Notes: generated by a model not told the origin, from the sequence alone. Shown: positions 22,307-34,054, numbered from the stretch's first letter. The stretch is DNA of 64,000 bases from Megaustenia siamemsis (GCA_032433765.1 JAVIAB010000008.1:45941106-46005105); one strand, 5' to 3'. A program made the numbers and translations.

Positions 22307-22904
22307 CTGTACAAGAGAATCACAATTTTCATAACTATCATTTAATGTCATATATTATATTTATATTCACAATGGTAACTGAACATACATGACTAGAGCT
22401 CTATTATAATATATAGCACATACACCTGGGCAGTGTCTATACACCTGGGCAGTGTCTATTGGTATTTCAATCTCTTACCTAATCACATAAGGAGATCTCA
22501 ACACAGTACACAAACTTCAGAGAAACAAAACAGTAATTTCAAAAAGTTGGTTAATATAATTAAATAACAACAATAATGTTATAATTTATTTATTACCATC
22601 ACTATCCTCCAGGAACACCATTTAAGATGGATGGACCACCTGTCTCAAATACAGGATGGACAAATTCTAAAAGACAGCCTATAGAGAGAGATGTCCTTCA
22701 ACAAAAGAAACAGAAACAGGCCGCCTGTTATGCTACAAAGGTGTCTGTTAACATGACTTGAAAAAGCCTGATGTGAACATAACTGGCTGGGAAGAGAAAA
22801 CAAACCTGGCCTAAAAGCAGGCAAACTCCATATTTTGAGAAAAGTTTAAGATTCAGCATGTGCATGAGAGAAGAAACAGTGGTCTCTGGTAAGATCCTTA
22901 CAGG

Positions 22905-23515
22905 GGCACTAAATCCATCATCTCTTGGAAATGACAGGAACCTAATACTAAATCTGTTATCTCTTGGAACTGACAGGAACCTAATACTAAATCTGTTATC
23001 TCTTGGAACTGACAGGAACACACTACTAAATCCATCATCTCTTGGAATTGACAGGAACCTAATACTAAATCTATGATCTCTTGGAACTGACAGGAACCTA
23101 TCACTAAATCCATCATCTCTAGGAACTGATAGGAACACACTACTAAATTTATTATCTCTTGGAACTGACAGGAACCTACTACTAAATCTGTTATCTCTTG
23201 GAATTAACAGGAACCTACTACTAAATCTGTTATCTATTGGAACTAACAGGAACCTACTACTAAATCTGTTATCTATTGGAACTGACAGGAACCTACTACT
23301 AAATCTGTTATCTCTTGGAACTGACAAGAACTTACTACTAAATCTGTTATCTCTTGGAACTAACAGGAACCTGCTACTAAATCTGTTATCTATTGGAACT
23401 AATAGGAACCTACTACTAAATCTGTTATCTATTGGAACTGACAAGAACTTACTACTAAATCTGTTATCTCTTGGAACTAACAGGAACCTGCTACTAAATC
23501 CATTGGCTCTCAAGA
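22905..23515 (-). repeat. 39-bp minisatellite with an open frame
   Basis: About 16 units of cctactactaaatctgttat plus ctcttggaactgacaggaa. Since 39 is a multiple of three, the minus strand stays open for 266 codons, repeating RDNRFSSRFLSVP. It lies wholly in the intron between PITPNM exons 8 and 9, with no splice link, so no protein is claimed. Confidence 0.95.
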
Positions 23516-23695
23516 ATGACAGGATCATACTACTACAATTTTATTTTTGTTTGTACAGGCAGTGGCATACAACTAACTTTTACTTTATAGTCAACTACAA
23601 AGGTTCTTTTTTATTTTTAGCATCCATTTAGACATGTACAAAATATATTCAAGCCTGTTTTTTCCCTCATCTGTTCTGTGAGAATACACACAGAC

Positions 23696-23812
23696 CTTTT
23701 CTCCAGACAGAGATGTGATGTCCAGTGAGCCATACATGAACTTGGCTATCAGGACCTGGGGCATATCTTCCAACACGATCACATCATTAGCTCGATGATT
23801 TGGCTGCAAGTT
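23696..23812 (-). CDS. PITPNM: PITPNM exon 8 (LNS2 region, start)
   Basis: Acceptor atattttcAG, donor AAG/gtctgt (weak at positions +3 to +6), 117 bp, 39 codons, phase 0 both ends. It encodes NLQPNHRANDVIVLEDMPQV, then LIAKFMYGSLDITSLSGEK. The pattern N-x-NHR-ND and P-QVL-x-x-x-FMYG-LD-x-x-x-L-GEK is a PITPNM hallmark. Reading on past the donor gives an unrelated sequence, so the exon end is taken from the splice to exon 9 (EK-VDVN). Confidence 0.95.
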
Positions 23813-23869
23813 CTGAAAATATACATGAAAAGTTAACTCATAAACTACTTCTCTCACTGGTCTCATTAA

Positions 23870-24153
23870 CTCTTTCCATATGGAAGCTTTTTACCTATGC
23901 AATGGAAGCGATTTCAGAGACAAAATTTTTCATGGTTTTAAGAATCAATCTACATATTTATATTTATCTAACACATAACATATTATATATTACTTTTTAG
24001 AAAATTAAACAAGGTATTGGATTTCACCAATACAAAGATGATACAAGACATGTAAAAAGAATATGGTTTGATGATGGTCCAAATTGAGAGTGGCACACTA
24101 TGCAGCGAAATGTACGCGGCCGAAATCGGTGTGATGGAAATGTATGGAAATAG
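23870..24153. mobile_element. TTAA-flanked MITE (piggyBac-like), S8
   Basis: Both ends are next to TTAA (23866-23869 and 24154-24157). The termini are short inverted repeats: ctctttccata and, inverted, ctatttccata. The inside has gagagtggcacactatgcag. A diverged inverted relative lies at 54482-54620 (taactctttccatgcg; gcgccactctcaac; caccaaacc-like stretch), supporting a dispersed family. Confidence 0.6.
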
Positions 24154-24159
24154 TTAATG

Positions 24160-24945
24160 TGTTGCCAGTATTAGATATCATTCTGCAAAAACATTTAACT
24201 CAACTTCAGTTAATCACAACTCAGTTCAGTTATTCATAAAAATTGAAAAGATTTTTTAAAATATTGAATTTTAACTAACAAAATGTAAAATATGATTTTA
24301 AATGGTGTTATTGCCCTTATTTTTGTTGACACTGGCACATTTTTGGATGAGGTCAGCCAGTGCCGACTTTTATTCTCAGAACAATCTGACACTATCTTAA
24401 GGATGGGTGAACCTAGAAGCCATATTTTGGATGGACCCTAATCACTTGTATCCTCTAGCCTGGTTCATTAGCTATTATTCTACCACAGCTCAAATATTAA
24501 AAAATGTACTTAAAATCACATTCAATGGAAATACACACCATAAACAAGGAAACACAAATCATTGTGATTAATAAAGCAATTAAATAGCAATACCAGAATG
24601 GAGTGAGCAAAAGGCATAACCATAGTTTGCTGGCACTATTTAAACATAATTCTTAATTAATTGCACTAATGGTTCTGGTTCCAAAATTACAGTCTCAATG
24701 TAGTTTTAATCATGAAAATCCACTATTTTCTAATCCTTCATGTTTGTAGTAGAATATATTGTAGGCTACTAAAATATGCACTTTTATCCTGGCCTGCCTA
24801 CGGGTTTCTATCTATAGTTTAATCGACAGGACATCCTCATTGCACATTAAACAAGTCCATAAATGTTCAGATCTTTTCTTAAGTATATCCCTCAAAATAT
24901 AGGTTGTTTTAAAATATTGTGTTGTTTTGCAAACCTTCTTTGACT
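24160..24945. other. intron 7 sequence, no feature seen
   Basis: AT-rich with short low-complexity stretches; no motif or repeat family recognised. Confidence 0.4.
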
Positions 24946-24949
24946 TCTA

Positions 24950-25080
24950 TATTGAGTTATTTGCGGGTCATCATCATTGCACTCCGAACGTGTCCACAGG
25001 TGCTCAGATTTCCTCCTCAGCAAGTCTCGCAGTGTCAAGCGATTGACGACTCCAGTTCTATGTTGGTTGATAAGTTGACT
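24950..25080 (+). repeat. dispersed repeat S7, copy 1
   Basis: ttgagttatttgcgggtcat, cattgcactccgaac and caggtgctcagatttcctcc recur at 39371-39485. Unknown family. Confidence 0.7.
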
Positions 25081-25185
25081 TCTATATATGAAGAGCTACA
25101 ACAATCATCATCCAATGATTCATATTCTTATCTGTTCTATTGAACTGTATCTGTAAAGAACTCTTTATTGTGATCATTAATAGGG

Positions 25186-25465
25186 GACTGGGTAGTCTAG
25201 AGGTATGATGTCGGCCTCAGGACAGGAAGGACCCAGGTTCACTGCCCACCAGAAGCAGTGATTTTTCAAAAATAGGAAAAATTAATATGTGGTTTCTGTA
25301 TGACAGGAGGTTCTGTGTGCACTAATGCATGTTAAAGAACCCTCGGAAGTTGAAATTAATCTGTGGCTTCCGTGTGACAAGAGGTTCTGTGTGCACTAAT
25401 GCATGTTAAAGAACTCTCGGAAGTTAAAATCAAAAAGAGTAGGTCACAAATATGGCCAATATTGG
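25186..25465 (+). mobile_element. SINE S4 (tRNA-like)
   Basis: It starts ggggactgggtagtctagag, with a B-box-like cccaggttcactgccc. An internal 85-base duplication (tctgtgtgcactaatgcatg twice) follows, then agagtaggtcacaaatatgg. Another copy is at 57586-57855 and a reversed one at 16340-16545. Confidence 0.75.
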
Positions 25466-26534
25466 ATGGGCAGATTCAACTGCAGAAAGAAAATGATGTA
25501 TTTGTGATGCCTGACCTCCTTTCTCCTGTACCTTTTGTCTCCTGAATACTGCCTCAAATGTTCTTTGCTGTTTCTTATTTTTGCTCTCTATGTGCTATGA
25601 TCTGTAGCCAGATCCTCTCAGTTTCTTTCACTGATAGAGAATTCAGTCAAGAAAGCCCTGCAAACATTCCTTATATCTCAGCACTTGTCTGTCTTTTGTT
25701 CTCTTTCCGTCCTAAAGTTTGCCAAACAATATTTGTTTCGGATTACGATTGTTAGCTATTCTTCTTACATGACCCAACCACTTTAGTCTCTGACTCCTAA
25801 GTGTTGCCATGATTGATGAGAGTTTGGCTCATTGTAAGACAATTAGAGTTGTTTACTTGGTCCTGCCATTTGATGTTCATAATCTTTCAAAGGTAAATCA
25901 CATGATAGCTTTTTAACTTTTTCTCCTGCCCTGCACAGGTAGTCCAAGTTTCTGATCCATATTGAAAACACATCTGAATGCTTGCTCTTTAAAACCTCTA
26001 CCTTAGTTTTATGCAGTTGTGATGTCAAATACGGAATTCCATCCTGCAAAGTCTGACCTAAATTTTTGTCTAGCTTGTCACTCCCTGAAAAATTACACCT
26101 GGACTATATAATCTAGATTATGATCTGCTTAATTTACGACATTCAATCTCTCATATTGACCATTGTCATTATGGCTATATTTGTTTATATAACAATATAA
26201 TTGTATAATTTCTGTGAGTAAAAGTGAAAGTCATAATTTTTTTAAGTGCTTCAGTTTTGTGTAATTGGTATCTGTAGTTGATCTATGTTTTTGTGTTAGC
26301 CGCAATGGTGACCATAAGTGATATAATAATATTTTATGATCCGCTTAATTCACAGCATTTAATCCCTCATATCAACATTGAATGGGTATGTTTGTTTATA
26401 CAACAATATAATTGTATAATTCCTGTGAGAAAAGTGAAAGTTATAATTTTTTTGAGAGCTTCAACTTTGTGTTTTTGTGAATGCTGTGCTGGTGACTATA
26501 AGTGATATATAAGAGTATATTACCATCCACTTAG

Positions 26535-27335
26535 CCTAATGCATGTAAGATCTACCATAATATTGGTGAGTCTGGGAGAAGATTAGCGGAAAGATTTTGT
26601 GAACATCTACGTGATGTCCAACAAAATACTGGTACTCTGGTGTCTTCCCACTTCAACTCCCCTGATCACAAGGGCAAAGACGACATCCGTGTCACTGATA
26701 TTGTCCTTTGTCACTCTGGCGACCGCAGCTGCTATACTATGTATCACACTCATACGCATAGTTTCCTTTTGGTTGCTCCTTCTCTTTTGCATAGCCTTCT
26801 CTACTACACATATTTAGGCTCTTTGGTCTACTTACTATGCCATGCTTTTTATAGTTCTTCTCCACTAGTCCCTTATGAGACACTTCGGTTTTCTCCTCTA
26901 TACCTTTTTTTTCTGTGCTCCTTACCCCTCATTTGTTTTTATTGTACCCCACTCTCAGACATCTCACTCTTATCATCTTTTTACACCTGTTAGTCTACTA
27001 TTCGATTCTTTCTCCTTTGTGTTTGCACATTGACCCCTGTGTGTACTCCTCTGGTTCTGTGTACATTTACACACTTTTTTGCACGTTTCTCGACGTTCAC
27101 GACAGCCGCACTTGGTTACGATTTCATTTTGGATTTGACAGGATAGTTTTATTTATTTTGTTTCCTTTAACACATTTTGATTGTTTTTGTTTTGGTTGTT
27201 TCGTTATTAGTTTTGTGTGTGTGTAATTTTGTTTGTTCCTGATGAAGGCCTATTGAGCCGAAACGTTGTTTAGTCTGTGTCGTCCACTTGTCACGTAAAG
27301 CTTCTTACATACCATTTTTTTATTTTTTAATTTTT
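26535..27335 (+). mobile_element. Penelope-like element remnant (GIY-YIG end plus hammerhead-like 3' region)
   Basis: The plus strand reads NIGESGRRLAERFCEHLRDV, then TGTLVSSHFNSPDHKGKDDI and RVTDIVLCHSGD. This is the GIY-YIG nuclease C-terminus of Penelope-like retroelements (YIGETGR-L-RF-EH; HF-S-H). The downstream frame is pyrimidine-rich, ending at a hammerhead-like motif (27238-27290) and gtcacgtaaagcttcttaca, tacca, T-rich end. The reverse transcriptase is missing. Confidence 0.75.
27238..27290 (+). ncRNA. hammerhead-ribozyme-like motif
   Basis: ctgatga is followed by a possible stem II (ggc, loop ctattga, gcc), then gaaac; a possible stem III of three pairs (acg with cgt) leads to gtc, the cleavage triplet form. 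Penelope-like elements are known to carry hammerhead motifs. A convincing stem I next to the core was not found, so activity is doubtful. Confidence 0.4.
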
Positions 27336-27595
27336 CCTTAAGATCTACCATGCTGGGCTTGCCATGCTATTGTTATTCTGATAAGCTTATGTGGTGGACA
27401 AAAACAACAGTGTTTCACCCAAGCTTTTGTTATTTTAGTAAACTTATATGCTGGACAAAGAAAACAATGTTTGCTATTCTTTTGTTATTTTAGTAAACTT
27501 ATATGCTGGATAGACAGAGACAACAGTGTTAGTAACATCAATAGATTTGAGCCTGAACATAAATGTGGAATTTATCTACTTGTTAACATTACCCT

Positions 27596-28171
27596 CATCA
27601 TCATCAAGTACCGGGCCTACTTGCGTAGGTGATCATGTCTCTCCACAATTTTCAATCTCGGCAGCTATTTATCATTTCTGTTGTTGACCTTCTGCCAAGC
27701 CATTTCTTAAGCTGTCTGTTATTTTTTCTCTTTGCTTCCCTCTATCTCTTCATCCCTCGATTTTTCCAGTTGTTACAATATATTCCAGCTGCTCTCTTGT
27801 CATTACGTGGCCAAAAAATGATGATTGTCTCTTCCTAATATTGGAAACTAGCTCTCTTTTTGCTTTGACCTCTTTCAGAACGTTCTCATTACTCTTCTTA
27901 GCTGTCCATGGTATTCTCAACATTCTTCTGTAAAACCACAATTCTGCAGACTCCAGTGATTTTCTTGTCTGTTGTTCTATTGTCCATGATTCACATCCAT
28001 ATGTTAAGACTGGCTCTACATAACATTTAAGAACTCTTTTTCTTGTTTCTATTGTCAAAAATGGATTGCATAGTATCTTCCTCATTTTTTGGAAAGCTGC
28101 TTTTGCCGGAGCCATTCTGCATCTCACCTCTTTCGTACATTTTCAGTCTGAGGTTAATAAAGTTCCCAAAT
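27596..28171 (-). mobile_element. LINE-D fragment, 5'-truncated
   Basis: The minus strand reads AFQKMRKILCNPFLTIETRK, YVEPVLTYGCESWTIEQQT and ELWFYRRMLRIPWTAKKSN, the post-RT C-terminal part of an RTE-like element, with a (GAT)n 3' tail. The 11-bp flank aa(c/t)attaccct (27585-27595 and 28169-28179) has one mismatch. Confidence 0.85.
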
Positions 28172-28262
28172 ATTACCCTATCACCAGAAATTGTAAATCT
28201 TTTGTTTGATAGCAGCACAAGTAATGAAAATAAAAAACCCCCAAAACCAATTATTGAAAATG

Positions 28263-28467
28263 TGCTCATAGATGGAACACGCAAAAGTGGGTCAGAACAA
28301 CAAGACCTCCAGTTACTAAGGGATTTTCTGGCCCATGCTGTCACATCTATGTCATATCTAAAGTGCTCATAGATGGAACACACACAAGCAGGTCAGAACA
28401 ACAAGACCTCCAGTTACTAAGGGATTTCCTGACCCAGGCTGTCACATCTATATCATACCTAAAGTGC
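28263..28467 (+). repeat. tandem duplication of ~103 bp
   Basis: Two near-identical copies of gctcatagatggaacac through gtcacatctat(g/a)tcatatctaaagt. It is found in the intron upstream of the LINE-D copy and is non-coding. Confidence 0.9.
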
Positions 28468-28828
28468 GCAGCTTGAACATTTGTGAGACGTGTACTAAGC
28501 ACACAACTTTAGTAAATTAGAATTTTAGTCCTGAGTGTTAGTTTGGTGTAGGCCCATGCTTTATCTTTACGTTTACCAAATGTAGAAGCTGATTCAAGAA
28601 TTTATTTCTTCTTCTAAGAACATAAAACACTCTATTCAAATCCAATGCCACTTAGTGATATGCAAGACAGATTCCACTTATATTCAAAATTATTTTCTTG
28701 AAGATTAATTCTGATTTGTATATGTATCTAAAAAAATGAGGTACATATGACTTTTAATATATCCTTCTCATTCAAAGCTAATATATAAAAAAAAACAATA
28801 CGTGAGCTGAAAAAGCAGCAAATCTTAC

Positions 28829-28954
28829 CCTGACTTTGATTGTAGTTCGTCTCTTCAGCCACTTCTCTCTGGGTGTCTTGATCTTGAAATTAGTCACAGA
28901 GCTGCCAGCTACATCCCGGCCAGGTTCTAATGACACCTCATTCTGTCTTAATAC
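28829..28954 (-). CDS. PITPNM: PITPNM exon 7 (DDHD-LNS2 linker)
   Basis: Acceptor gacctcattAG, donor CAG/ggtaag region with GT at 28828-28827, 126 bp, 42 codons in phase 0. It encodes VLRQNEVSLEPGRDVAGSSV, then KIKTPREKWLKRRTTIKVR. The PREKWxxKRTxxKxR block immediately before the LNS2 region is conserved in PITPNM proteins. Confidence 0.93.
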
Positions 28955-29309
28955 CTAATGAGGTCAAGAATATATCAGAAACAAATAATGCCAAACTGTG
29001 GCAATCATACTTTACTTATTATCATCATCATCTAGTAGTTTGCATAGTTGAGAATGTTGCTCTTTCAAATGCCAACCTACATGTTTCTTGTAAAGAGCAC
29101 ATTACATTTTGGACCAATCATTTTCTAATGTGCTCCTTTCCTATTTTTCATCTTCAAGAAATAATAAGTTCCATTGTTAATCTTTCAAGTCCATAACAAC
29201 AGTTAATATCAACATAATGTCAATCACAGTATCTGAGTTGTGCCACAACTTATTCACACAAAAATGTTTTTTTTTTCAACTAAATGACACTCTGATCTGG
29301 GGAGCTGAA

Positions 29310-29800
29310 GGCTCTTTTTAGAAGTTGTCAGTCACATTTTAGAAGCTGTCAGACACATTTTAGAAGTTTTCATTATTAATATTTTAGGAATTGTCAGTCA
29401 CATTTTAGGAGTTGTCAATCATATTTTGGGAGTTGTTAGTGACATTTTAGAAGCTGTCAGACACATTTTAGAAGTTGTCAGTCACATTTTAGAAGTTGTC
29501 AGTCACATTTTAGAAGCTGTCAGACACATTTTAGAAGCTGTCAGACACATTTTTAGAAATTGTCAGTCACATTTTAGAAGCTGTCAGTCACATTTTAGAA
29601 GTTTTCATTATTAATATTTTAGAAATTGTCAGTCACATTTTGGGAGTTGTCAGTCACATTTTAGGAGTTATCACTTACATTTTAGGAGTTTTCATGATTA
29701 ACATTTTAGAAGTTTTCATTACTAACATTTTAGGTGTTGTCAGTCACATTTTAGGAGTTGTTATTAACAATTTTGGAGTTGTCAGTCATATTTTAGAAAT
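29310..29800 (+). repeat. 21-bp minisatellite, about 22 copies
   Basis: Units of ttttagaagctgtcagtcaca with drift (gttgtcag, gttttcattattaat). Because 21 is a multiple of three, a short open frame with HILEVVS repeats appears; it is not a gene. Confidence 0.9.
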
Positions 29801-29814
29801 AGTATTGGCATAGT

Positions 29815-30811
29815 AAAATTTATTAACCTGATAAGAACAATGTATGAAGGAATGAAATGTAGTGTTGTGTATGAAGGGCAGCTACAGAAGCATTTGAAAT
29901 AAGAACAATAGTAAAGCTAGGATGCCTTCTATCTCCATTTCTCTTTCTACTGGACATAGATAAGATTATGAAAACAACTCAGAACAACAGAAATAGAATC
30001 CAGTGGTCACTGACCAAGCAATTTAATGACTTAGACTTTGCTGATGACATAGCTCTCCTATCACATAATCATTAACAGGTGCAAGATAAAATGAGCATAC
30101 TTGATGAGAGATCACAACAGCTGGGACTGAAAATAAATAGAGATAAGACCAAAATTATGGGAATTAAATCAGTTGACAATAACCAAATAACAATAGGAGA
30201 AATACCTCTACTAGACATATAATCTTAAATATATCTGGATAGTAATATAGACAAAGAGGAAAAAACAGAGAATGATACCAAAATAAGGATGTCAAAAGCA
30301 AGAGGAGCATTCATTTCACTGGGAAACATACAGAAATCTGAGGAAATTAAGTTAAATACACAATTAAAAATTTTCAACTCCAATCCTATTATACAGCTGT
30401 GAAACATGGATAACAACAAAAATGACAATCATGAACATTCAGACACTTTCATTTATGGTTGTTTGAATAAAAGGATGGAAATAGTAGGACAAAATCACTA
30501 ACATAGAATTATTGAAATATACCAGTCAATCCCAGTCGATAGAGAGATACAGCAAAGATGATGGTGCTGGGTAGGACACACACTGCAGAAGTCAACTGAG
30601 AGTCTTACACAAGAGGCCCTTTCTTGGAATCCCCAAGGAAAAAGACAAAGAGGAAAACCAAAATATTCTTGGAGATGGAAGCAGAGATGAAGATAATGGG
30701 GAAGACATGGAATGGTCTTAAAAGAATGGCAAGAAACAGAAAGACTTGGAAAGTGTTTGTTGAAGACCTATGCTCCACAGGGAGTTGAAAAGTAGAAGGA
30801 GAAGAAAAAGA
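29815..30811 (+). mobile_element. LINE-C copy, 5'-truncated
   Basis: The reverse-transcriptase core reads DLDFADDIALLSHNH near 30030, followed by LGLKINRDKTKIMGIKS. The C-terminal region continues to tatgctccacagggagttga. Stops and frameshifts are present. A perfect 11-bp TSD, attggcatagt, lies at 29804-29814 and 30812-30822. Its A-rich 3' end has gaagaaaaaga. Confidence 0.92.
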
Positions 30812-31160
30812 ATTGGCATAGTGCTCTATAGTGTGTCTCTTGCATGGTGCCTATAATAATATTTGTTATATCATTAATTAAATAGTTAAAGATGTTGGAG
30901 TTGATGCTGTTTTGTGGTGATCATTTCACATATCCAAACCATTTGATCTGTTTTTTCTTTAATATGATCTAGCACTGGTGAGCCACAAATTCTTATCCTT
31001 AAATTACCATTTCTGATTGTGTTTTTCCTTGTCACGTCATTATGAAAAATACAACTCTTTTATGTTGTGATTTTTTTTTCTTTGGCCAATAATGTCCAAG
31101 TTTGACATTGGTAGCAGAGTTTTTGGAAGAGAACTGTATTAAATAGTCCTCTCTTTGCAT

Positions 31161-31571
31161 ATGGTTGAATATGTGGGCTTCAGCTAAGACTGGACGCCTA
31201 CTCTATAGATATCAAACATAACCAGAACCCCTCGACCCTGTGGGGGAGCTGAGGTGAAGCGAACACAGCCTGATATTCCAGATGAGAAAAGGCCATGCTC
31301 CTACCAATCAACACCTGAGCAGAATAAAAACACAACATGATCCAATCTGCAGACACTGCCATCAACAATCTGAGACAGTTGAACACCTGCTACTACACTG
31401 TCCCCATTTACAAAACCGACGGAGCATATTACTCCCACTACCTCCAACCATCAATAACACACTGTACTCTTCAGCTGTACAACTTAGAAGGACCTGCGCC
31501 TTTATGCGAGAGGCATTAAGCTGTAAAGAGCTCATAGCTTACAGGTAACAAAGGGATTAAGTCAAGTCAAG
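31161..31571 (+). mobile_element. LINE C-terminal fragment with CCHC-like motif
   Basis: The plus strand reads RKGHAPTNQHLSRIKTQHDP, ICRHCHQQSETVEHLLLHCP and RRTCAFMREALSCKEL. The C-x2-C...E-H-x4-HCP knuckle is typical of the C-terminus of jockey/I/CR1-type elements, so it is unlike LINE A-D. It ends (gtcaa)n. An 11-bp TSD, tctctttgcat, lies at 31150-31160 and 31572-31582. Confidence 0.88.
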
Positions 31572-31834
31572 TCTCTTTGCATTTGATGTTATATATTTGT
31601 TCTGTAAAATTGGAGCCGATTGTGCAATGAAATGTTTGGCTTTACAACAAATGTTGTCAATCTCTGTATTAATTTTGACTGCAAGTCAAGACACGACACT
31701 TACAAATATTTTTTAATTGCCACTTTCTTTAAATTGTTGTTCTCAATGAAGATTTGCAATTCTATTTCCTTCCTTACTACAGTCAAAACTTCTGTCTTGT
31801 CTATGCTCATATGCTCTGATTTACCATGTACTCA

Positions 31835-32565
31835 TACACTTACTGGCACATACAATCATACATTTACTGGCATATACAAGCATACACTTACTGGCACATA
31901 CAATCATACATTTACTGGCATATACAAGCATACACTTACTGGTAAATACAATCATACACTTACTGGCAAATACAATCATACACTAACTGGCACATACAAT
32001 CGTACATTTACTGGCACATACAAGCATACACTAACTGGCACATACAAGCATACACTTACTGGCTCATACAATCATACACTAACTGGCACATACAATCATA
32101 CACTAACTGGCACATACAAGCATACACTAACTGGCACATACATTCATACACTTACTGGCACATAAAAGCATACACTAACCAGCACTGAAAAGTATACACT
32201 TACTGGTACATACAATCATACACTTACTGGTACATACAATCATACATTTACTGGCACATACAACCATACACTTACTGGCACATACATTCATACACTTACT
32301 GGCACATACAATCATACACTTACTGGCACATAAAAGCATACACTATCCAGCACATAAAAGTATACACTTACTGGTACATACAAGCATACACTTACTGGCA
32401 AATACAATCATACACTAACTGGCACATACAATCATACACTTACTGGCACATACAATCATACATTTACTGGTGCATAAAAGCATACACTAACCGGTACATA
32501 CAATTATACACTTACTGGCACATACAATCATACACGTACCGGCACATACAAGCATACACACAAGC
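31835..32565 (+). repeat. 24-bp minisatellite, about 30 copies
   Basis: Units of catacacttactggcacata plus caat, with variants. The 24-bp length keeps a frame open (YNHTLTGT repeated). It ends about 40 bases from the exon 6 donor. Confidence 0.95.
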
Positions 32566-32606
32566 CCACACACACTCTGACCTAGTTGTAAACAAAAGCC
32601 ACTGAC

Positions 32607-32755
32607 CTGTCGGAGAATGAAAGCCACCACATCTCTAGACTCCCAGAAGCTAGAGTGAAACAGATGTGGAAGAGCATTGGTAGGGAAGGAATGTAAAGCT
32701 TCAGGGCAGTACAGGACATAGTCCACTCTTTTGACACCCCACCAATTTCTGGTGA
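32607..32755 (-). CDS. PITPNM: PITPNM exon 6 (end of DDHD domain)
   Basis: Acceptor ttctctaacAG, donor CAG/gtcagt, 149 bp, phase 1 in and 0 out. It encodes [35 protein letters not shown] and [25 protein letters not shown] and the PHLFH...S.D motif are DDHD signatures; they carry the His and final Asp of the name. The downstream intron holds a 24-bp minisatellite ending about 45 bp from the donor. Confidence 0.96.
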
Positions 32756-32845
32756 CTGTTAGAGAAAGAACACCAGACAATGGCTCAGTGAGTGTTATAA
32801 AAGTATACAGATCACTGCAACAGAAGACAAATCTGATAACTAGGT

Positions 32846-33655
32846 TGTGGTCATCATCATCTTTATCAGGTGCCATGCCGGTCGGCATAGGCAATCATCT
32901 CTCTCCACGTCACTCAATCTTACATGCATGTCATAATTTTAGTTCGTGATATTTTATTAAGCCATTTGGATAAACTGTTCAATATTATGAATATGGTTTT
33001 CCATATGGTCTTCCTCAGCTCTTCTTTCAATTCATTCGGCCTGTTGTTATAGTATTCTCAATGCCTTCTTTTTGCATGACATGTCCAATAAATCTAGCAA
33101 TTCTAAAAAAAAAAGTGGTATGGTGACAGCCTTACGTGGTATTGGACAAAACAAAAATCGACATTTCGGCCAAGTAGGCCTCCAAACAGAACAACAAACA
33201 AGAACACAAAAAAATATATATAAAAATATGTAAACAAATTGCATCTCTATGCATCTTGGTGCCTTTACTTCTTTACTAATAAATCTAGATTGCCTCTTCC
33301 TTATGATTTTGATGACATTTCTGATTTCTCCAGCTCATTTTAAACATTCATTTGTAATTTTTACTATTCATGGAATTCCATGCATTCTTCTGATAAACCA
33401 CATCTCAGCTGCCTCTAATGTTCTCTGTGTTGTCTTACATACCGTCCATGACTTGCTTCCAAATAGTAGAACAGGATCAATGTAGCACTTTAGGATATGT
33501 TTTCTAACATTAATTGACAATGATTTGTTACATAGGACGTTCTTCATTCAATAGAATTCTGTCTTTGCTTGTCCTATTTCTCTTCTAATTTCTATGGTAC
33601 AGAAGGTGGTGCTACCTATGAACAAATGTTCTGATCCTTATATTTCTTGACATTG
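32846..33655 (-). mobile_element. LINE-D-related fragment, interrupted at 33098-33277
   Basis: It starts with the 3' tail (gtcatcatcatc, ggtgccatgccggtcggcat) and continues with diverged LINE-D sequence on the minus strand. Its middle is broken by the 180-bp element below. Confidence 0.65.
33098..33277 (-). mobile_element. short Penelope-derived element with hammerhead-like core
   Basis: 180 bp, bounded by the perfect 11-bp direct repeat aataaatctag (33087-33097 and 33278-33288). The minus strand carries ggaggcctacttggccgaaa, tgtcgatttttgttttgtcc and ccacgtaaggctgtcac, then T10. It is clearly related to 27200-27335 but lacks the GIY-YIG part. Confidence 0.7.
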
Positions 33656-34054
33656 CAAAGTAAACATATTCAATTAGGTCAGGACTCTCAAGTGGTTCAC
33701 AATGTATGTGTTAAGTTGGTATCGTAAAGTGTAATAAAGGATTATTTCATTAAACCTTATTGTACTAAGCCACATAATTTGGAGGTGACATGGTCAGGGC
33801 TCTTGTAAATGTAAATACTTTCTGAAGCTCAGCAAGTCTGGCACCTATTATCTTCAGCTGTTGAATGGAGAGTGTCATGCTGGAAACAAACCATGAACAC
33901 TTTCTTGACAATCTTTCTTTTATGTTTATTCATGAGTGATCATGTTTGGCAGCAATAGAACAGGATGGGAATTAATATACTCTATATAAGATGTTTCTTT
34001 GTGATGATAGGTACTGTCTTGATGACTATTCCACTTTAAAATCCACCTTTAAAA

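Noticed and set aside
31198..31548. Host zinc-finger gene
   Set aside because: The C-C-H-C motif sits in an LINE-type C-terminal segment bounded by an 11-bp TSD and ending in a short repeat tail.
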